DNA of 64,000 nucleotides, taken from assembly GCA_013216135.1 (NCBI GenBank), contig JABSOS010000018.1, positions 1 through 64,000 of the forward strand. The letters run 5' to 3'. The notes under the pieces are model-generated. The model saw nothing but the letters and a program-made list of their open reading frames with translations, made no database searches and had not been told where the DNA came from. The translations under genes were made by a program, and so were the position numbers. The stretch is from Candidatus Caenarcanales bacterium. Its GTDB lineage: Bacteria; Cyanobacteriota; Vampirovibrionia; LMEP-6097. Below are positions 16,600 through 25,445 of this stretch, piece after piece; position 1 is the stretch's first letter, and the number at the start of each line of letters is the position of its first letter.

Positions 16600-17610
16600 T
16601 TAACGGTAAATCCCAAACTCACCCCCATTAGCTCCCATATTAACCCTAGAACCATTCGGATCAAAATCAGCGGGGTCTCCAGAATCCCTTGCTGGGCTCT
16701 TTTTCCTTAATCTCAAATTCTCAACTTTTCGTATTTTTATAAACTTAGGATCACCACTTATATTTCCAGCAAAGCTGGCATTCTCACCAGTAAAAGTTTC
16801 TGTTAGAAACTCTTCAAATTCACTAATTTCACCATTCTGAAAACGATTAAAATTCCCATCAACATCTTCATAGAATACAGACCCAAATTCATTTCTACTA
16901 AAAAGGTTATGAGAAACTACGATATCAGATTCAGTAGAAACAGACTCTAGCCTAATCCCAGAACCAAGCACGCGCCTTGAACTTCCATTCCTAAAAAAGA
17001 TATTATTACGAATACGAGGTGATGAATTTCCTAAAACTAAGATTCCGTCATTATCATTTCTCACAATTGAATTATTAAAAATCTCTGGCGAAGCGTCTTT
17101 TACAAAAATTATCGCAGGGGTTTTTCCTTCACGTTTATTACGACGGTTAAAAGCAATTATATTATTGTTAATTAAAGCTGGAACATCAGTAAATTCACCA
17201 TCAATAAAAACCGCAGAAGCATTTCGAATAGAGCGATTACTACGAATATAACAGCGACGTATAACTGGACTACTATCTTTAATTAAAATAGCACCCTGTT
17301 CATTACCATCAGTAATGGTCACCGAATCTAAAATGGATTCATTATTCTCACCACTAGTAAAACTGACTACTGGATTATCTCCTAAACCTTGGATTACGGT
17401 ATCTTCACCAAGACCTAGAATAGTAATTCTCTTCGATTTAAAATCGATATCACCAACATAAGTCCCCAAGGCAAGTACAATCACATCACCATCTTCTGCA
17501 GCATCGATAGTTAACTGCAAAGAGTCACTAGGAGTGATATTAATTGTTTCAGCACTAGCTGAAACAAAAAGAGAGGAAGATATTAAAGCGAAAAGGATAA
17601 ACCTAAACAT
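16600..17610 (-). CDS. Secreted parallel beta-helix protein, copy 2
   Basis: A 336-residue exported protein. The signal peptide (residues 1-20) ends VSASA-ET. The mature part is a right-handed beta-helix of the pectate-lyase-like type with repeating short strands such as SPVIRRCYIRSNRS and SPEIFNNSIVRNDN. It ends with an SPARDSGDPADFDPNGS tail typical of these folds (a G-D-P motif near the end). It is a tandem paralogue of the gene just upstream; the two stop/start codons overlap (TAATG). Such proteins bind or cleave polysaccharide; no catalytic residues can be assigned, so binding or a structural surface role is as likely. Confidence 0.75.
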   Translation of the reverse strand: MFRFILFALISSSLFVSASAETINITPSDSLQLTIDAAEDGDVIVLALGTYVGDIDFKSKRITILGLGEDTVIQGLGDNPVVSFTSGENNESILDSVTITDGNEQGAILIKDSSPVIRRCYIRSNRSIRNASAVFIDGEFTDVPALINNNIIAFNRRNKREGKTPAIIFVKDASPEIFNNSIVRNDNDGILVLGNSSPRIRNNIFFRNGSSRRVLGSGIRLESVSTESDIVVSHNLFSRNEFGSVFYEDVDGNFNRFQNGEISEFEEFLTETFTGENASFAGNISGDPKFIKIRKVENLRLRKKSPARDSGDPADFDPNGSRVNMGANGGEFGIYR

Positions 17611-18638
17611 TATTCATTAAAGATTGGGAAAAACCCACCTGACGCACCAAGATCTGCTATTGAGTTGTCTTCATCTAAATCTTGAGGATCTCCTGCATCT
17701 ATTGCAGCGCTATTAGATCTCAATCGCAGATTACGTGCTCTAGAAAGCCTTCTAAATCTAGGATTCCCAAATATATTATCTGTAAAACTAGCACTTTCGC
17801 CAGTAAAATAGTCTGAAAGGGTGGTTTCGAAAGGAACTATCTGATCATTTGTGTAGTTGATAGCGTCTTCTCCTGAAGGAATAAAGAAGACAGAGCCTCT
17901 TCTATTTCTAAAAAATAAGTTATAAGTGATGATCGGACTTTCAGTTTCTGGGATATTAATCACGCAGATCCCTCTACCTACGTTTCTTCTTCTACTACCA
18001 TTAAAAGCTAAAATATTGTTTTTAATAGTCGGTGAAGAGTTACCTGTTATAAAAATACCATTACTATCACTTCTCACAATAGTATTATTAGTTAAATTAG
18101 GTTTAGCATCACGAATAAAAACACCGTGTGGGTCGCCACCAGCTCTTCTTCTGAGTCTATTAAATGCAATTACATTATTAAATAAAGCTGCTGAATTACC
18201 ATCAGGGTCATTTCCAGTAACATAAATCCCACTTCCATTAGCTTCAGAGCGGTTAAATATTACAAAGCATCTTCTAATATTTGCTCTACTATCTTTAATT
18301 AAAATCCCACCCGAATCATTACCTCCGGTCACAGTAAGACTATCTAAGATCGCTGATAAACCTTCACCACTTTGGAACGAGACTACAGGACCAACTCCAG
18401 TTCCATTGATTACCGTATCCCGTCCAATACCTCTTATCGTTATATTTTTACCAGAATAGTCTAGATCTCCGAAATAAGTACCAGCACTAAGTTCTAGAAT
18501 GTCGCCATCAGCAGCTGAATCAATTACATCCTGAATAGACTCTCCAGGGTTTATATTGAAAGTTTCAGCATATGCTTGGTGAGGAATTATAAAAAATAAT
18601 GCAATGTAAACTAAGTAAGAAACAGTTTTAAATTTCAT
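17610..18638 (-). CDS. Secreted parallel beta-helix protein, copy 1
   Basis: A 342-residue exported protein with a signal peptide (core YLVYIALFFIIPH, cleavage near AYA-ET). It is homologous along its whole length to the following gene: both start the mature part with ET(I/F)NI(T/N)P, then share a GDxD and VVSF/GILIKDS pattern. The C-terminal SAAIDAGDPQDLDEDNS motif matches the beta-helix family's AIDxGDP ending. A TATAGT hexamer lies six bases before the ATG, suggesting a leaderless two-gene transcript. Role in surface polysaccharide binding or degradation is inferred from the fold only. Confidence 0.75.
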   Translation of the reverse strand: MKFKTVSYLVYIALFFIIPHQAYAETFNINPGESIQDVIDSAADGDILELSAGTYFGDLDYSGKNITIRGIGRDTVINGTGVGPVVSFQSGEGLSAILDSLTVTGGNDSGGILIKDSRANIRRCFVIFNRSEANGSGIYVTGNDPDGNSAALFNNVIAFNRLRRRAGGDPHGVFIRDAKPNLTNNTIVRSDSNGIFITGNSSPTIKNNILAFNGSRRRNVGRGICVINIPETESPIITYNLFFRNRRGSVFFIPSGEDAINYTNDQIVPFETTLSDYFTGESASFTDNIFGNPRFRRLSRARNLRLRSNSAAIDAGDPQDLDEDNSIADLGASGGFFPIFNE

Positions 18639-18658
18639 ATCTAAACTATAATTTACCC

Positions 18659-18718
18659 AAAAATAAGATTTTTACCAATTAAGTTAATTTCATAATCAAT
18701 TTTTAACATCTTATTTTT
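18659..18718. repeat. Inverted repeat (11-bp arms) upstream of the SleB-like gene
   Basis: AAAAATAAGAT at 18659-18669 and ATCTTATTTTT at 18708-18718 are perfect inverted arms 38 nt apart. A smaller palindrome (AATTAAGTTAATT) lies between them. The region is the shared upstream space of a divergent gene pair and may hold regulator sites. AT-richness makes chance pairing possible. Confidence 0.35.
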
Positions 18719-18757
18719 ATACTATAACTGGTTTAGTGTATGAAAAATGAGTAAGAG

Positions 18758-20167
18758 ATGGCAATTGGTGATACACAAGATTTTATAAACGCCGCAGCAA
18801 AATTTTTCCCAATTAGTTTTGCTGATGAAAATACGATATCGCCTGAGGACTTAATGCCTTTAAGTCAAATCTTAGCGATTGATTTTTCACCAGTCATTAC
18901 GGATGACGACTTAGACGTCAAGTTTAGTCAAGTAGAAAAAAGAAGCCCGAATTTTAATAATAGCTTAGTCGCTTTTAATCCTAAAGCTGATGATTGGCTA
19001 GGGCTTGCTAATACTGGAACTGTTGATAAGTATTTAAACACAGAAGATGATAATAATAATGATGAAACATTAGAAACATCTAATGATTCAGATAATAATA
19101 CATCTGATATTGAAAATCAAATTGAAGAGAAAATTGAAGAAAAAGAAGAAGAGCTTACAAATCCAACAGATACTTCAGCCAATAAACTTAATAATAAAGA
19201 AAAGGAAAAGACAGAAAATACAGATTTAAGTTCTTCAGAAACTGATGAGACGAAAAATAAAACAAAAATCGAACCAGGTGAAAGATATAAAAATGCAACG
19301 GATGAACAAAAGGCTGAATGGAAGAAAAGAGCAGAAGAGTATCAAGCAAGAATAGATGGTGAAGCTGATGAAATAAGAGAATACAAAGATAAGGCTGACG
19401 AACTTTTAGAGCAAGCTAAAGATCTAAAAAATATGGATGAGTCTGAGAAAAAAGAGTTTCTAGAAGATATCGCAAATTTTCAATTTTTGGTAAAACGAAA
19501 TATGTCTAGTGTTCCAGGTGGTCATAGGACAGTGAAAGAAATTGCAGACACTGCATATCGTAACCTAGACCCAGATGACAAAGCCTCAAAAGTAATTTTA
19601 AGACCTTGGCTGGCTTACCACCCAGGATATGAAGAATTTAAGCCTTCACCTGGTAAATCTGAAGCTGGAAATACAGGGGGAACAGATGTTGATAGTACAG
19701 ATCAAGCGCCAAGTGATACTGAAAATATTACAGATGGTACTGAAAACATAGCTAGCGGCGAAGCTCAACTAGGTGGTAAACAACTAACAGATGAAGAAAT
19801 TGGTTGGTTAGTACACACCACAGTGAGAGAAGCAGGTCCAGGAGATGATATTAAATATGTACTTGGAGTTTTTGCAAATAGATTTAAATCAGGCAGGTTT
19901 GGAAAAGACTATGTAGAAATAGCTCGTGCTCCCAACCAATTTGTAGTTAATAATGGTGTTTCAGGAATTACCGACTATGATACAGCTGTGGCAAAAGGAA
20001 TATCAAAGGAAAGAGCCGCCGAAGTTCTTAAATACTTAAAAAACCCTTCATTACTAGCTGACGCAATGGCAAAACTCGGAGGCAAGATGTTCTTTAGATC
20101 AAATAATAGCTATGCCTATGCAGGTACAACTTACGTAGATGGTGGTAATCGTTACGGAAACTCTTAA
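18758..20167 (+). CDS. Orphan protein with C-terminal SleB-like cell wall hydrolase domain
   Basis: A 469-residue protein without a signal peptide. The N-terminal 90 residues are unrecognised. Residues 95-170 are a low-complexity acidic, Asn/Glu/Lys-rich linker, followed by a charged coiled-coil-like part. A second linker rich in Thr/Asp leads into the C-terminal 130 residues, which resemble the Hydrolase_2 (SleB) domain: TVREAG (likely catalytic Glu), GVFANRFKSGRFG, APNQF and the GGKMFFR/GGNRYGN ending. SleB-type enzymes cut peptidoglycan. It has a GTAAGAG-like RBS. How a protein with no signal peptide would reach the wall is unclear. It overlaps the convergent sulP gene by four bases. Confidence 0.5.
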   Translation: MAIGDTQDFINAAAKFFPISFADENTISPEDLMPLSQILAIDFSPVITDDDLDVKFSQVEKRSPNFNNSLVAFNPKADDWLGLANTGTVDKYLNTEDDNNNDETLETSNDSDNNTSDIENQIEEKIEEKEEELTNPTDTSANKLNNKEKEKTENTDLSSSETDETKNKTKIEPGERYKNATDEQKAEWKKRAEEYQARIDGEADEIREYKDKADELLEQAKDLKNMDESEKKEFLEDIANFQFLVKRNMSSVPGGHRTVKEIADTAYRNLDPDDKASKVILRPWLAYHPGYEEFKPSPGKSEAGNTGGTDVDSTDQAPSDTENITDGTENIASGEAQLGGKQLTDEEIGWLVHTTVREAGPGDDIKYVLGVFANRFKSGRFGKDYVEIARAPNQFVVNNGVSGITDYDTAVAKGISKERAAEVLKYLKNPSLLADAMAKLGGKMFFRSNNSYAYAGTTYVDGGNRYGNS

Positions 20168-21693
20168 ATCTGATCCACCATTACTTTATAAGTAGGGTCT
20201 TCCATAACATTAATATCAATAATCTTTTCAGCATTTTTAAGTAAGTTCAAACAATCAGAACTCAAATGCTTAAGGTGAACATTTTTACCAACTTTACGAT
20301 AACGCTCAGTAATTTTATTCAAAGCTTCAATTGCAGACATATCAACAACTCTACTTTCAGCAAAATCTATGATCACTTCCTCTGGATCATTTAAAACATC
20401 AAACTTTTCCCCAAAAAGGGTTGTTGACGCAAAAAATAATGGACCATAGATTTCATAATGCTTAACACCATTATCATCCGAATATTTTCTTGCACGAATT
20501 CTCTTAGCATTATCCCAAGCGAAAACTAAAGCTGCAATAACAACTCCCACTAAAACAGCTAAAGCTAAATTATGCAGAACAGCCGTAACTAAAGTTACTA
20601 AAATCATAATCGTTATATCTGACTTAGGCATTTTATTCATAGTTCTTAAACTTGCCCACTCAAAGGTTCCGATTGAAACCATAATCATAAGCCCAGTTAA
20701 AGCTGCTATCGGCAACTGCTCTACTAAACCTGCCCCAAACATAATAAAGACAAGTAGCATCACTGAGGCTACGATTCCAGAAAGCCTAGCCCTCGCCCCT
20801 GAAGAGATATTAATTAAACTCTGTCCGATCATGGCACAACCACCCATTCCTGAAAAGATTCCGGAAATAAGATTCGCTAAGCCTTGAGCAAAAGCCTCTC
20901 TATTACCGTGTCCACGAGTTTCAGTAATCTCATCTATAATATTTAAAGTAAGTAAACTTTCAATTAAACCTACTCCAGCCATAATTAATGAATAAGGAAA
21001 AATTAAAGATAAAGTCTCAAATGTAAAAGGAACCTCTGGGAGGTGGAAAGGTGGAAAACCACCTTGAATCGATGCGATATCACCTACAGTCTTAGTATCA
21101 ATCCCAAATGCAGAAACAATACCAAAAATCGCTAAAATTGCTGCTAGAGAAGAAGGAATAACTTTAGTTACCTTAGGCAATAGCCAAATAATAAGCATAG
21201 TTACCGCCACTAAAACTAACATCGTATACATCGGTATACCTGAGAGCCACTCTCCAGCTTCATTTTTAAACTGATCAAGTTGAGACATAAAAATAATAAT
21301 CGCTAGTCCATTTACAAAACCAAAAATAACCGGATGCGGCACCAGCCTCATAAATTTCCCAAGCTTAAATAAGCCAGCCGCCATCTGTAAAATACCAGCA
21401 AGAACTACAGTTGCAAAGATATATTCAACACCATGACTTTTCGCTAACGCCACTAAAACTACCGCCACAGCACCTGTTGCACCAGAAATCATCCCTGGAC
21501 GTCCACCAAAAATAGAAGTAACAAACCCCATCACAAAAGCTGCATAAAGCCCAGTAAGTGGTGATAAACCAGCGATAAAAGCGAAGGCTACTGCCTCTGG
21601 AATCAAAGCAATCGCAACTGTTAGTCCAGATAAAATCTCAGTCTTAAAATCAAGTTCTTTAGACTTGCTAAATAGGTTAATTAATTTTTGCAT
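20164..21693 (-). CDS. SulP family anion transporter with STAS domain
   Basis: A 509-residue inner-membrane transporter of the SulP/SLC26 family. It has about 12 or more hydrophobic segments. The N-terminal signature region is IALIPEAVAFAFIAGLSPLTG (residues about 26-45), followed by GRPGMISGATGAVAVV. The C-terminal STAS domain (about residues 405-509) includes EEVIIDFAESRVVDMSAIEAL. Members carry sulfate, bicarbonate or other anions; the substrate cannot be assigned. Short of a nearby cys gene, sulfate is only a guess. It is a single gene, convergent with the SleB-like gene. Confidence 0.92.
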   Translation of the reverse strand: MQKLINLFSKSKELDFKTEILSGLTVAIALIPEAVAFAFIAGLSPLTGLYAAFVMGFVTSIFGGRPGMISGATGAVAVVLVALAKSHGVEYIFATVVLAGILQMAAGLFKLGKFMRLVPHPVIFGFVNGLAIIIFMSQLDQFKNEAGEWLSGIPMYTMLVLVAVTMLIIWLLPKVTKVIPSSLAAILAIFGIVSAFGIDTKTVGDIASIQGGFPPFHLPEVPFTFETLSLIFPYSLIMAGVGLIESLLTLNIIDEITETRGHGNREAFAQGLANLISGIFSGMGGCAMIGQSLINISSGARARLSGIVASVMLLVFIMFGAGLVEQLPIAALTGLMIMVSIGTFEWASLRTMNKMPKSDITIMILVTLVTAVLHNLALAVLVGVVIAALVFAWDNAKRIRARKYSDDNGVKHYEIYGPLFFASTTLFGEKFDVLNDPEEVIIDFAESRVVDMSAIEALNKITERYRKVGKNVHLKHLSSDCLNLLKNAEKIIDINVMEDPTYKVMVDQI

Positions 21694-21782
21694 AATTGGA
21701 AGGCTAGGGTTTTACTCCTAATGTATATTAAATCAACAAGAACATAATATAATAGCAATAGAAGAGGAACTTTGCATAAGAT

Positions 21783-22517
21783 ATGCAAGATTACATAGCT
21801 GAATTCATAGGAACGTTTTTACTTGTGGCTCTTGGGACAGGAGTCAATGCTAATAGCTCTTTAAAGAGAACTTTTGCAGCAGATAGCTCAAACTGGTTAT
21901 TAATAAGTGTAGGCTGGGCTTTAGCCGTTTATGTCGGTGTCGTGGTAGCAGCACCATATAGTGGTGCTCATATTAATCCAGCTGTGACCTTTGGTCTAGC
22001 TTTAGCTGGAAAGTTTGCTTGGAATAAAGTTTTACTCTACATCTCAGCCCAATTCCTTGGAGCACTTACTGGTGCTGCTTGCACTTACTTATATTTCTTC
22101 AATCAATTCAAAAGCTGTCACGATAAGAATATAAAACTCTCATGCTTCTCGACTGGACCTACGATTAAAAGTAAATTAAACAATTTCTTTTCTGAAATGT
22201 TCGGCACTTTCGTTTTAGTTTTCTCAGTACTTTATATAACTGGAGCATCAATAGTACCAATTTCTGGACCCGTGATGAAAATAGGTTTAGGTTCAATAGG
22301 TGCACTTCCTGTAGCATTGATAGTGATGAGTATAGGTATCAGCTTAGGTGGAACCACTGGCTATGCCATCAACCCAGCTCGTGACCTTAGCCCTAGAGTA
22401 GTTCACTCATTATTAATAAATCCAGATAGTAACTGGACTTACGCTTGGATTCCTATGTTAGCCCCACTCACTGGTGCAGCTATAGCTGCGATACTCAGCA
22501 ACTGGATAACTATATAA
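21783..22517 (+). CDS. glpF: Aquaporin family protein, glycerol-facilitator type
   Basis: A 244-residue MIP channel with six helices and two half-helices. Both NPA boxes are intact: HINPAVTFG (NPA at 65-67) and YAINPARDLSPR (NPA at 197-199). The Asp after the second NPAR and the Gly-rich segment before it are features of glycerol-conducting members rather than strict water channels; the substrate call is therefore inferred. It is shorter than the enterobacterial GlpF. A TATAAT at about 21747 and an AGAGGA upstream give promoter and RBS candidates. The crtI-like gene starts three bases after its stop, so they form one operon. Confidence 0.85.
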   Translation: MQDYIAEFIGTFLLVALGTGVNANSSLKRTFAADSSNWLLISVGWALAVYVGVVVAAPYSGAHINPAVTFGLALAGKFAWNKVLLYISAQFLGALTGAACTYLYFFNQFKSCHDKNIKLSCFSTGPTIKSKLNNFFSEMFGTFVLVFSVLYITGASIVPISGPVMKIGLGSIGALPVALIVMSIGISLGGTTGYAINPARDLSPRVVHSLLINPDSNWTYAWIPMLAPLTGAAIAAILSNWITI

Positions 22518-22520
22518 ATT

Positions 22521-23972
22521 ATGAAAGTACCGAAAGTTAATATCATTGGCGCCGGCTTAGCCGGCTTATCAGCAAGCTGCTTCCTAGCTCAAGCAGGCTT
22601 CGAGATAAATGTTTTTGAAAAGAACTCAAGACCTGGTGGTAGAGCAAATTTCTTTGAAGCAGAAGGTTTTAAATTCGATATGGGACCTAGCTGGTATTGG
22701 CTTCCAGATGTATTTGAAAACTTTTTTGCTAATTTCAATAAAAGTGTAACTGACTTTTATGACTTAAAAAAACTAGAAACTTCATATCGAGTTTACTGGG
22801 GGAAAGAAGACTTCACTGATATTCCAGCAGGCCTGAATAATTTCCTAAAACTTGCTGATGCACTAGAACCAGGTTCGAGTCAAAAACTAGATGGTTTTTT
22901 CAAAGAAGCTGAAATGAAATATGATATTGCAGTAAATGATATTTGCAAAGAACCTGGGCTTAGTCCTTTTGAATTTTTAAAATTAAAATACTTAAAAGCC
23001 TTTCTCAGTTGTGATTCTTTAAGTTCAGTGAGATCTCATATTTATAAATATGTTAAGAATGACAGGCTCAGACAAATTCTAGAATTCCCCATTCTCTTTC
23101 TAGGAACAGCTGCAAACCATACTATTTCTTTATATAGCTTTATGAATCATGCTGATACAGCATTATCTACTTGGTTTCCTTTGGGTGGCATCCACGAAAT
23201 CCCACTAGGTATACAAAAACTAGCGGAATCTTTAGGTGTCAAATTCCATTTCAATTCTGAAATAAGCAAAAATAATTTCAATGAATTAAATGATGATACT
23301 GTCCTTATTAACTGTGACTATCAGTATTTTGAACAAAACATTTTAGAAAAAGAATCACAAAGCTACAGTGAAAACTACTGGAAATCAAGAACACTGTGTC
23401 CAGCAGTTTTAGTATTCTACATAGGTGTCAATAAACAACTAAAAAGTCTAGAACACCATAATATTTTCTTTGATTATCCATATGACTTAAATGCTCACGA
23501 AATATACTCTGTGCCTAAATGGCCTAGTAATCCTTTTATTTATATTTCAGCATCAAGTAAAACAGACCCAAGCTTAGCACCAGCAAATTCAGAGAACTTA
23601 TTCATCTCTATCCCTATAGCAGCTGGACTTTCTGATACTGAAGAAATAAGGAAAGAATATAGAGAAAAAATTCTTACTCGAATTGAAAATGTCATCGGTG
23701 AAAAATTTATTGATGACATCATATATGAGCGCTCTTACTGCATAAATGACTTTGAAAAAGACTATCATTCATATCAAGGAAACGCATTTGGACTAGCAAA
23801 TACGCTTATGCAGACACATTTCTTAAGACCGAGCATAAAAAGTAAGAAAATGGAAAATATATACTATTGTGGGCACTCTACTGTGCCAGGTCCAGGAATG
23901 CCAACTGCTGTCTTATCAGGGGAGATAGTCTCAAAACAAATCATCAAAGAACATGCTAAAAACCTTCACTAG
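22521..23972 (+). CDS. Phytoene desaturase-family carotenoid oxidoreductase (CrtI/CrtN type)
   Basis: A 483-residue FAD-dependent amine-oxidase-fold enzyme of the CrtI family. The dinucleotide site IIGAGLAGLSASCFLAQAG lies at residues 9-27, with FEKNSRPGGRA after it. The substrate-entry motif FDMGPSWYWLPD follows, and the C-terminal signature CGHSTVPGPGMPTAVLSGE is near residue 452. Family members desaturate phytoene, dehydrosqualene or related carotenoids, or oxidise their ends; the exact step cannot be told. The pairing with a cruF-like gene, whose start overlaps its stop by 20 bases, points to an acyclic or monocyclic carotenoid pathway. No phytoene synthase gene is in the window. Confidence 0.88.
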   Translation: MKVPKVNIIGAGLAGLSASCFLAQAGFEINVFEKNSRPGGRANFFEAEGFKFDMGPSWYWLPDVFENFFANFNKSVTDFYDLKKLETSYRVYWGKEDFTDIPAGLNNFLKLADALEPGSSQKLDGFFKEAEMKYDIAVNDICKEPGLSPFEFLKLKYLKAFLSCDSLSSVRSHIYKYVKNDRLRQILEFPILFLGTAANHTISLYSFMNHADTALSTWFPLGGIHEIPLGIQKLAESLGVKFHFNSEISKNNFNELNDDTVLINCDYQYFEQNILEKESQSYSENYWKSRTLCPAVLVFYIGVNKQLKSLEHHNIFFDYPYDLNAHEIYSVPKWPSNPFIYISASSKTDPSLAPANSENLFISIPIAAGLSDTEEIRKEYREKILTRIENVIGEKFIDDIIYERSYCINDFEKDYHSYQGNAFGLANTLMQTHFLRPSIKSKKMENIYYCGHSTVPGPGMPTAVLSGEIVSKQIIKEHAKNLH

Positions 23973-24597
23973 AACTCAGATAAAAATTGCGCTTCTAGCT
24001 TTAATTCACCTAGTAGGTTTTTATGGCATCAAATCTAATTTCCATGAATTCTTTTTATTATTAACGCCATTAAACTTAGTTTTATCGAGTCTCATTTTAC
24101 TTTACGGGAAATTCTCTAAAATCCCTTTACTAAGCTATTTCTATATCATGTGTTTTACTCTGTGCATAGAAATTTTAAGTGTAAAAACAGGCTTTCCCTT
24201 TGGGCATTATAATTATGATTCTAGCTTAGGTATAAAATTATTTGGAGTACCCTTAATCATAGGTTTTAACTGGGCACTATTACTTTATGTATGCACTGCT
24301 ATCAGTAATCAATTAGTAGAAGAAAACCTAGTTCTGAAAAATGGCTTATATAAATCAGCTATTAAAGCTTTTATGGCAGCATCAATGATGCTTACTATTG
24401 ATTTATTCATAGAACCAAAAGCTTCACTATTAAACTTTTGGCACTGGGAGAATAATGCAATACCTTTATCAAATTACATTTCATGGTTTGCAATTAGTTT
24501 CATTTTAAGTCTGTTTTTTAAGAATTATGAAAAGCAGACGGCTCTAGTAAATTTCAGTTACCTACTTATAATCTGTGTTTTCTTTGGCTTTATGTAA
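23953..24597 (+). CDS. cruF: Carotenoid biosynthesis membrane protein (CruF / DUF422 family)
   Basis: A 214-residue membrane protein with six or seven hydrophobic helices. The family signature is EILSVKTGFPFGHYNYD, followed by GIKLFGVPLIIGFNWALLLY (about residues 70-120). A conserved acidic LTIDLFIEPKAS and the HW(E/V)W-type motif LNFWHWEN come next, then PLSNYISWF. CruF-type enzymes hydrate the end of carotenes such as gamma-carotene or bisanhydrobacterioruberin. It overlaps crtI by 20 bases, so they are co-translated. Products and hydration site are inferred from the family. CruF-like proteins are well known in Cyanobacteria, which fits the suggested affiliation. Confidence 0.82.
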   Translation: MLKTFTRTQIKIALLALIHLVGFYGIKSNFHEFFLLLTPLNLVLSSLILLYGKFSKIPLLSYFYIMCFTLCIEILSVKTGFPFGHYNYDSSLGIKLFGVPLIIGFNWALLLYVCTAISNQLVEENLVLKNGLYKSAIKAFMAASMMLTIDLFIEPKASLLNFWHWENNAIPLSNYISWFAISFILSLFFKNYEKQTALVNFSYLLIICVFFGFM

Positions 24598-24614
24598 TTT
24601 GCTAGACTTGTAGC

Positions 24615-25445
24615 ATGGCACAAGTTTACTTTAAAGATAAATTCATTGAAGAAACTGAAGCTAAGGTTTCAATAGCTGATAGATCATTTCGCTTCGGGGA
24701 TGGGGTTTTTGAGACATTATTAATTCATAACAAAAATATATTTGACTTCAACACCCACTATCAAAGACTTTCAGATGGACTAAAAGCATATTATATCGAT
24801 ATAGATGTAAGTAATTTAGAAAAGCTTTGCAAGGAGTTAATTAATTTAAATCAATTAGTGACTGGCTATATCAGAATCATAATCTCACGTGGGAAAAATG
24901 GACCAGGTTCTATAGGTTACCTTCCTAAGAACTGTAAACCTTATATGATAATTCAAAGCTTTGAAAAAGAATTGCCTAAGTTCTCAATCTTAAAGCTATG
25001 GCTGTCACCATATAGATCACATCAGAGTCTCAGTTCTAAAGTAAACAGCTCAGCTAACTATGTACTCAGCATGCTCGAAGCTGATCATAACTCCTGCCAT
25101 AATGCACTTATCTTAGATACTAAAGGAAACATCTGCGAGACTGGTTCTGGGAACATATACTGGTTTAAAGACTCAAAGCTTTATACTCCAGAACCAGGCT
25201 TAGCCTTCGTTCCTGGAACGGTTCAAAAAAAGATTTTGAAACTTTTTGATGGTGAAATAGTTCAAGGTAAATTTAAACTTGAAGATATAAAAAGTGCAGA
25301 GGAAGTATTCATGAGCAATATCGGCACTTTGATTGCCGGGGTTGAGTCTATATCAAGCCAAGAAGAATTAATTTATGAAAACCCTAGCAATAATTTTTCT
25401 AAAATGTTAAAGCTTAGAGAAAAGCTTATGAGTTTACTGTCTTAG
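24615..25445 (+). CDS. Class IV PLP aminotransferase/lyase (PabC/IlvE-like)
   Basis: A 276-residue fold-type IV PLP enzyme. Seen: SIADRSFRFGDGVFETLLI near residue 20, IRIIISRG near 92, a lysine region SSKVNSSANYVLSMLEA near 141 (likely the PLP lysine), ETGSGNIYW near 176 (cofactor-phosphate/acid motif) and the FVPGTVQKKIL loop. The size matches 4-amino-4-deoxychorismate lyase (PabC), which makes p-aminobenzoate for folate, but branched-chain or D-amino acid aminotransferases share these motifs. A TGCTAGACT element lies six bases before the ATG. It follows cruF by 17 bp and overlaps the convergent orphan by 20 bp. Confidence 0.78.
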   Translation: MAQVYFKDKFIEETEAKVSIADRSFRFGDGVFETLLIHNKNIFDFNTHYQRLSDGLKAYYIDIDVSNLEKLCKELINLNQLVTGYIRIIISRGKNGPGSIGYLPKNCKPYMIIQSFEKELPKFSILKLWLSPYRSHQSLSSKVNSSANYVLSMLEADHNSCHNALILDTKGNICETGSGNIYWFKDSKLYTPEPGLAFVPGTVQKKILKLFDGEIVQGKFKLEDIKSAEEVFMSNIGTLIAGVESISSQEELIYENPSNNFSKMLKLREKLMSLLS

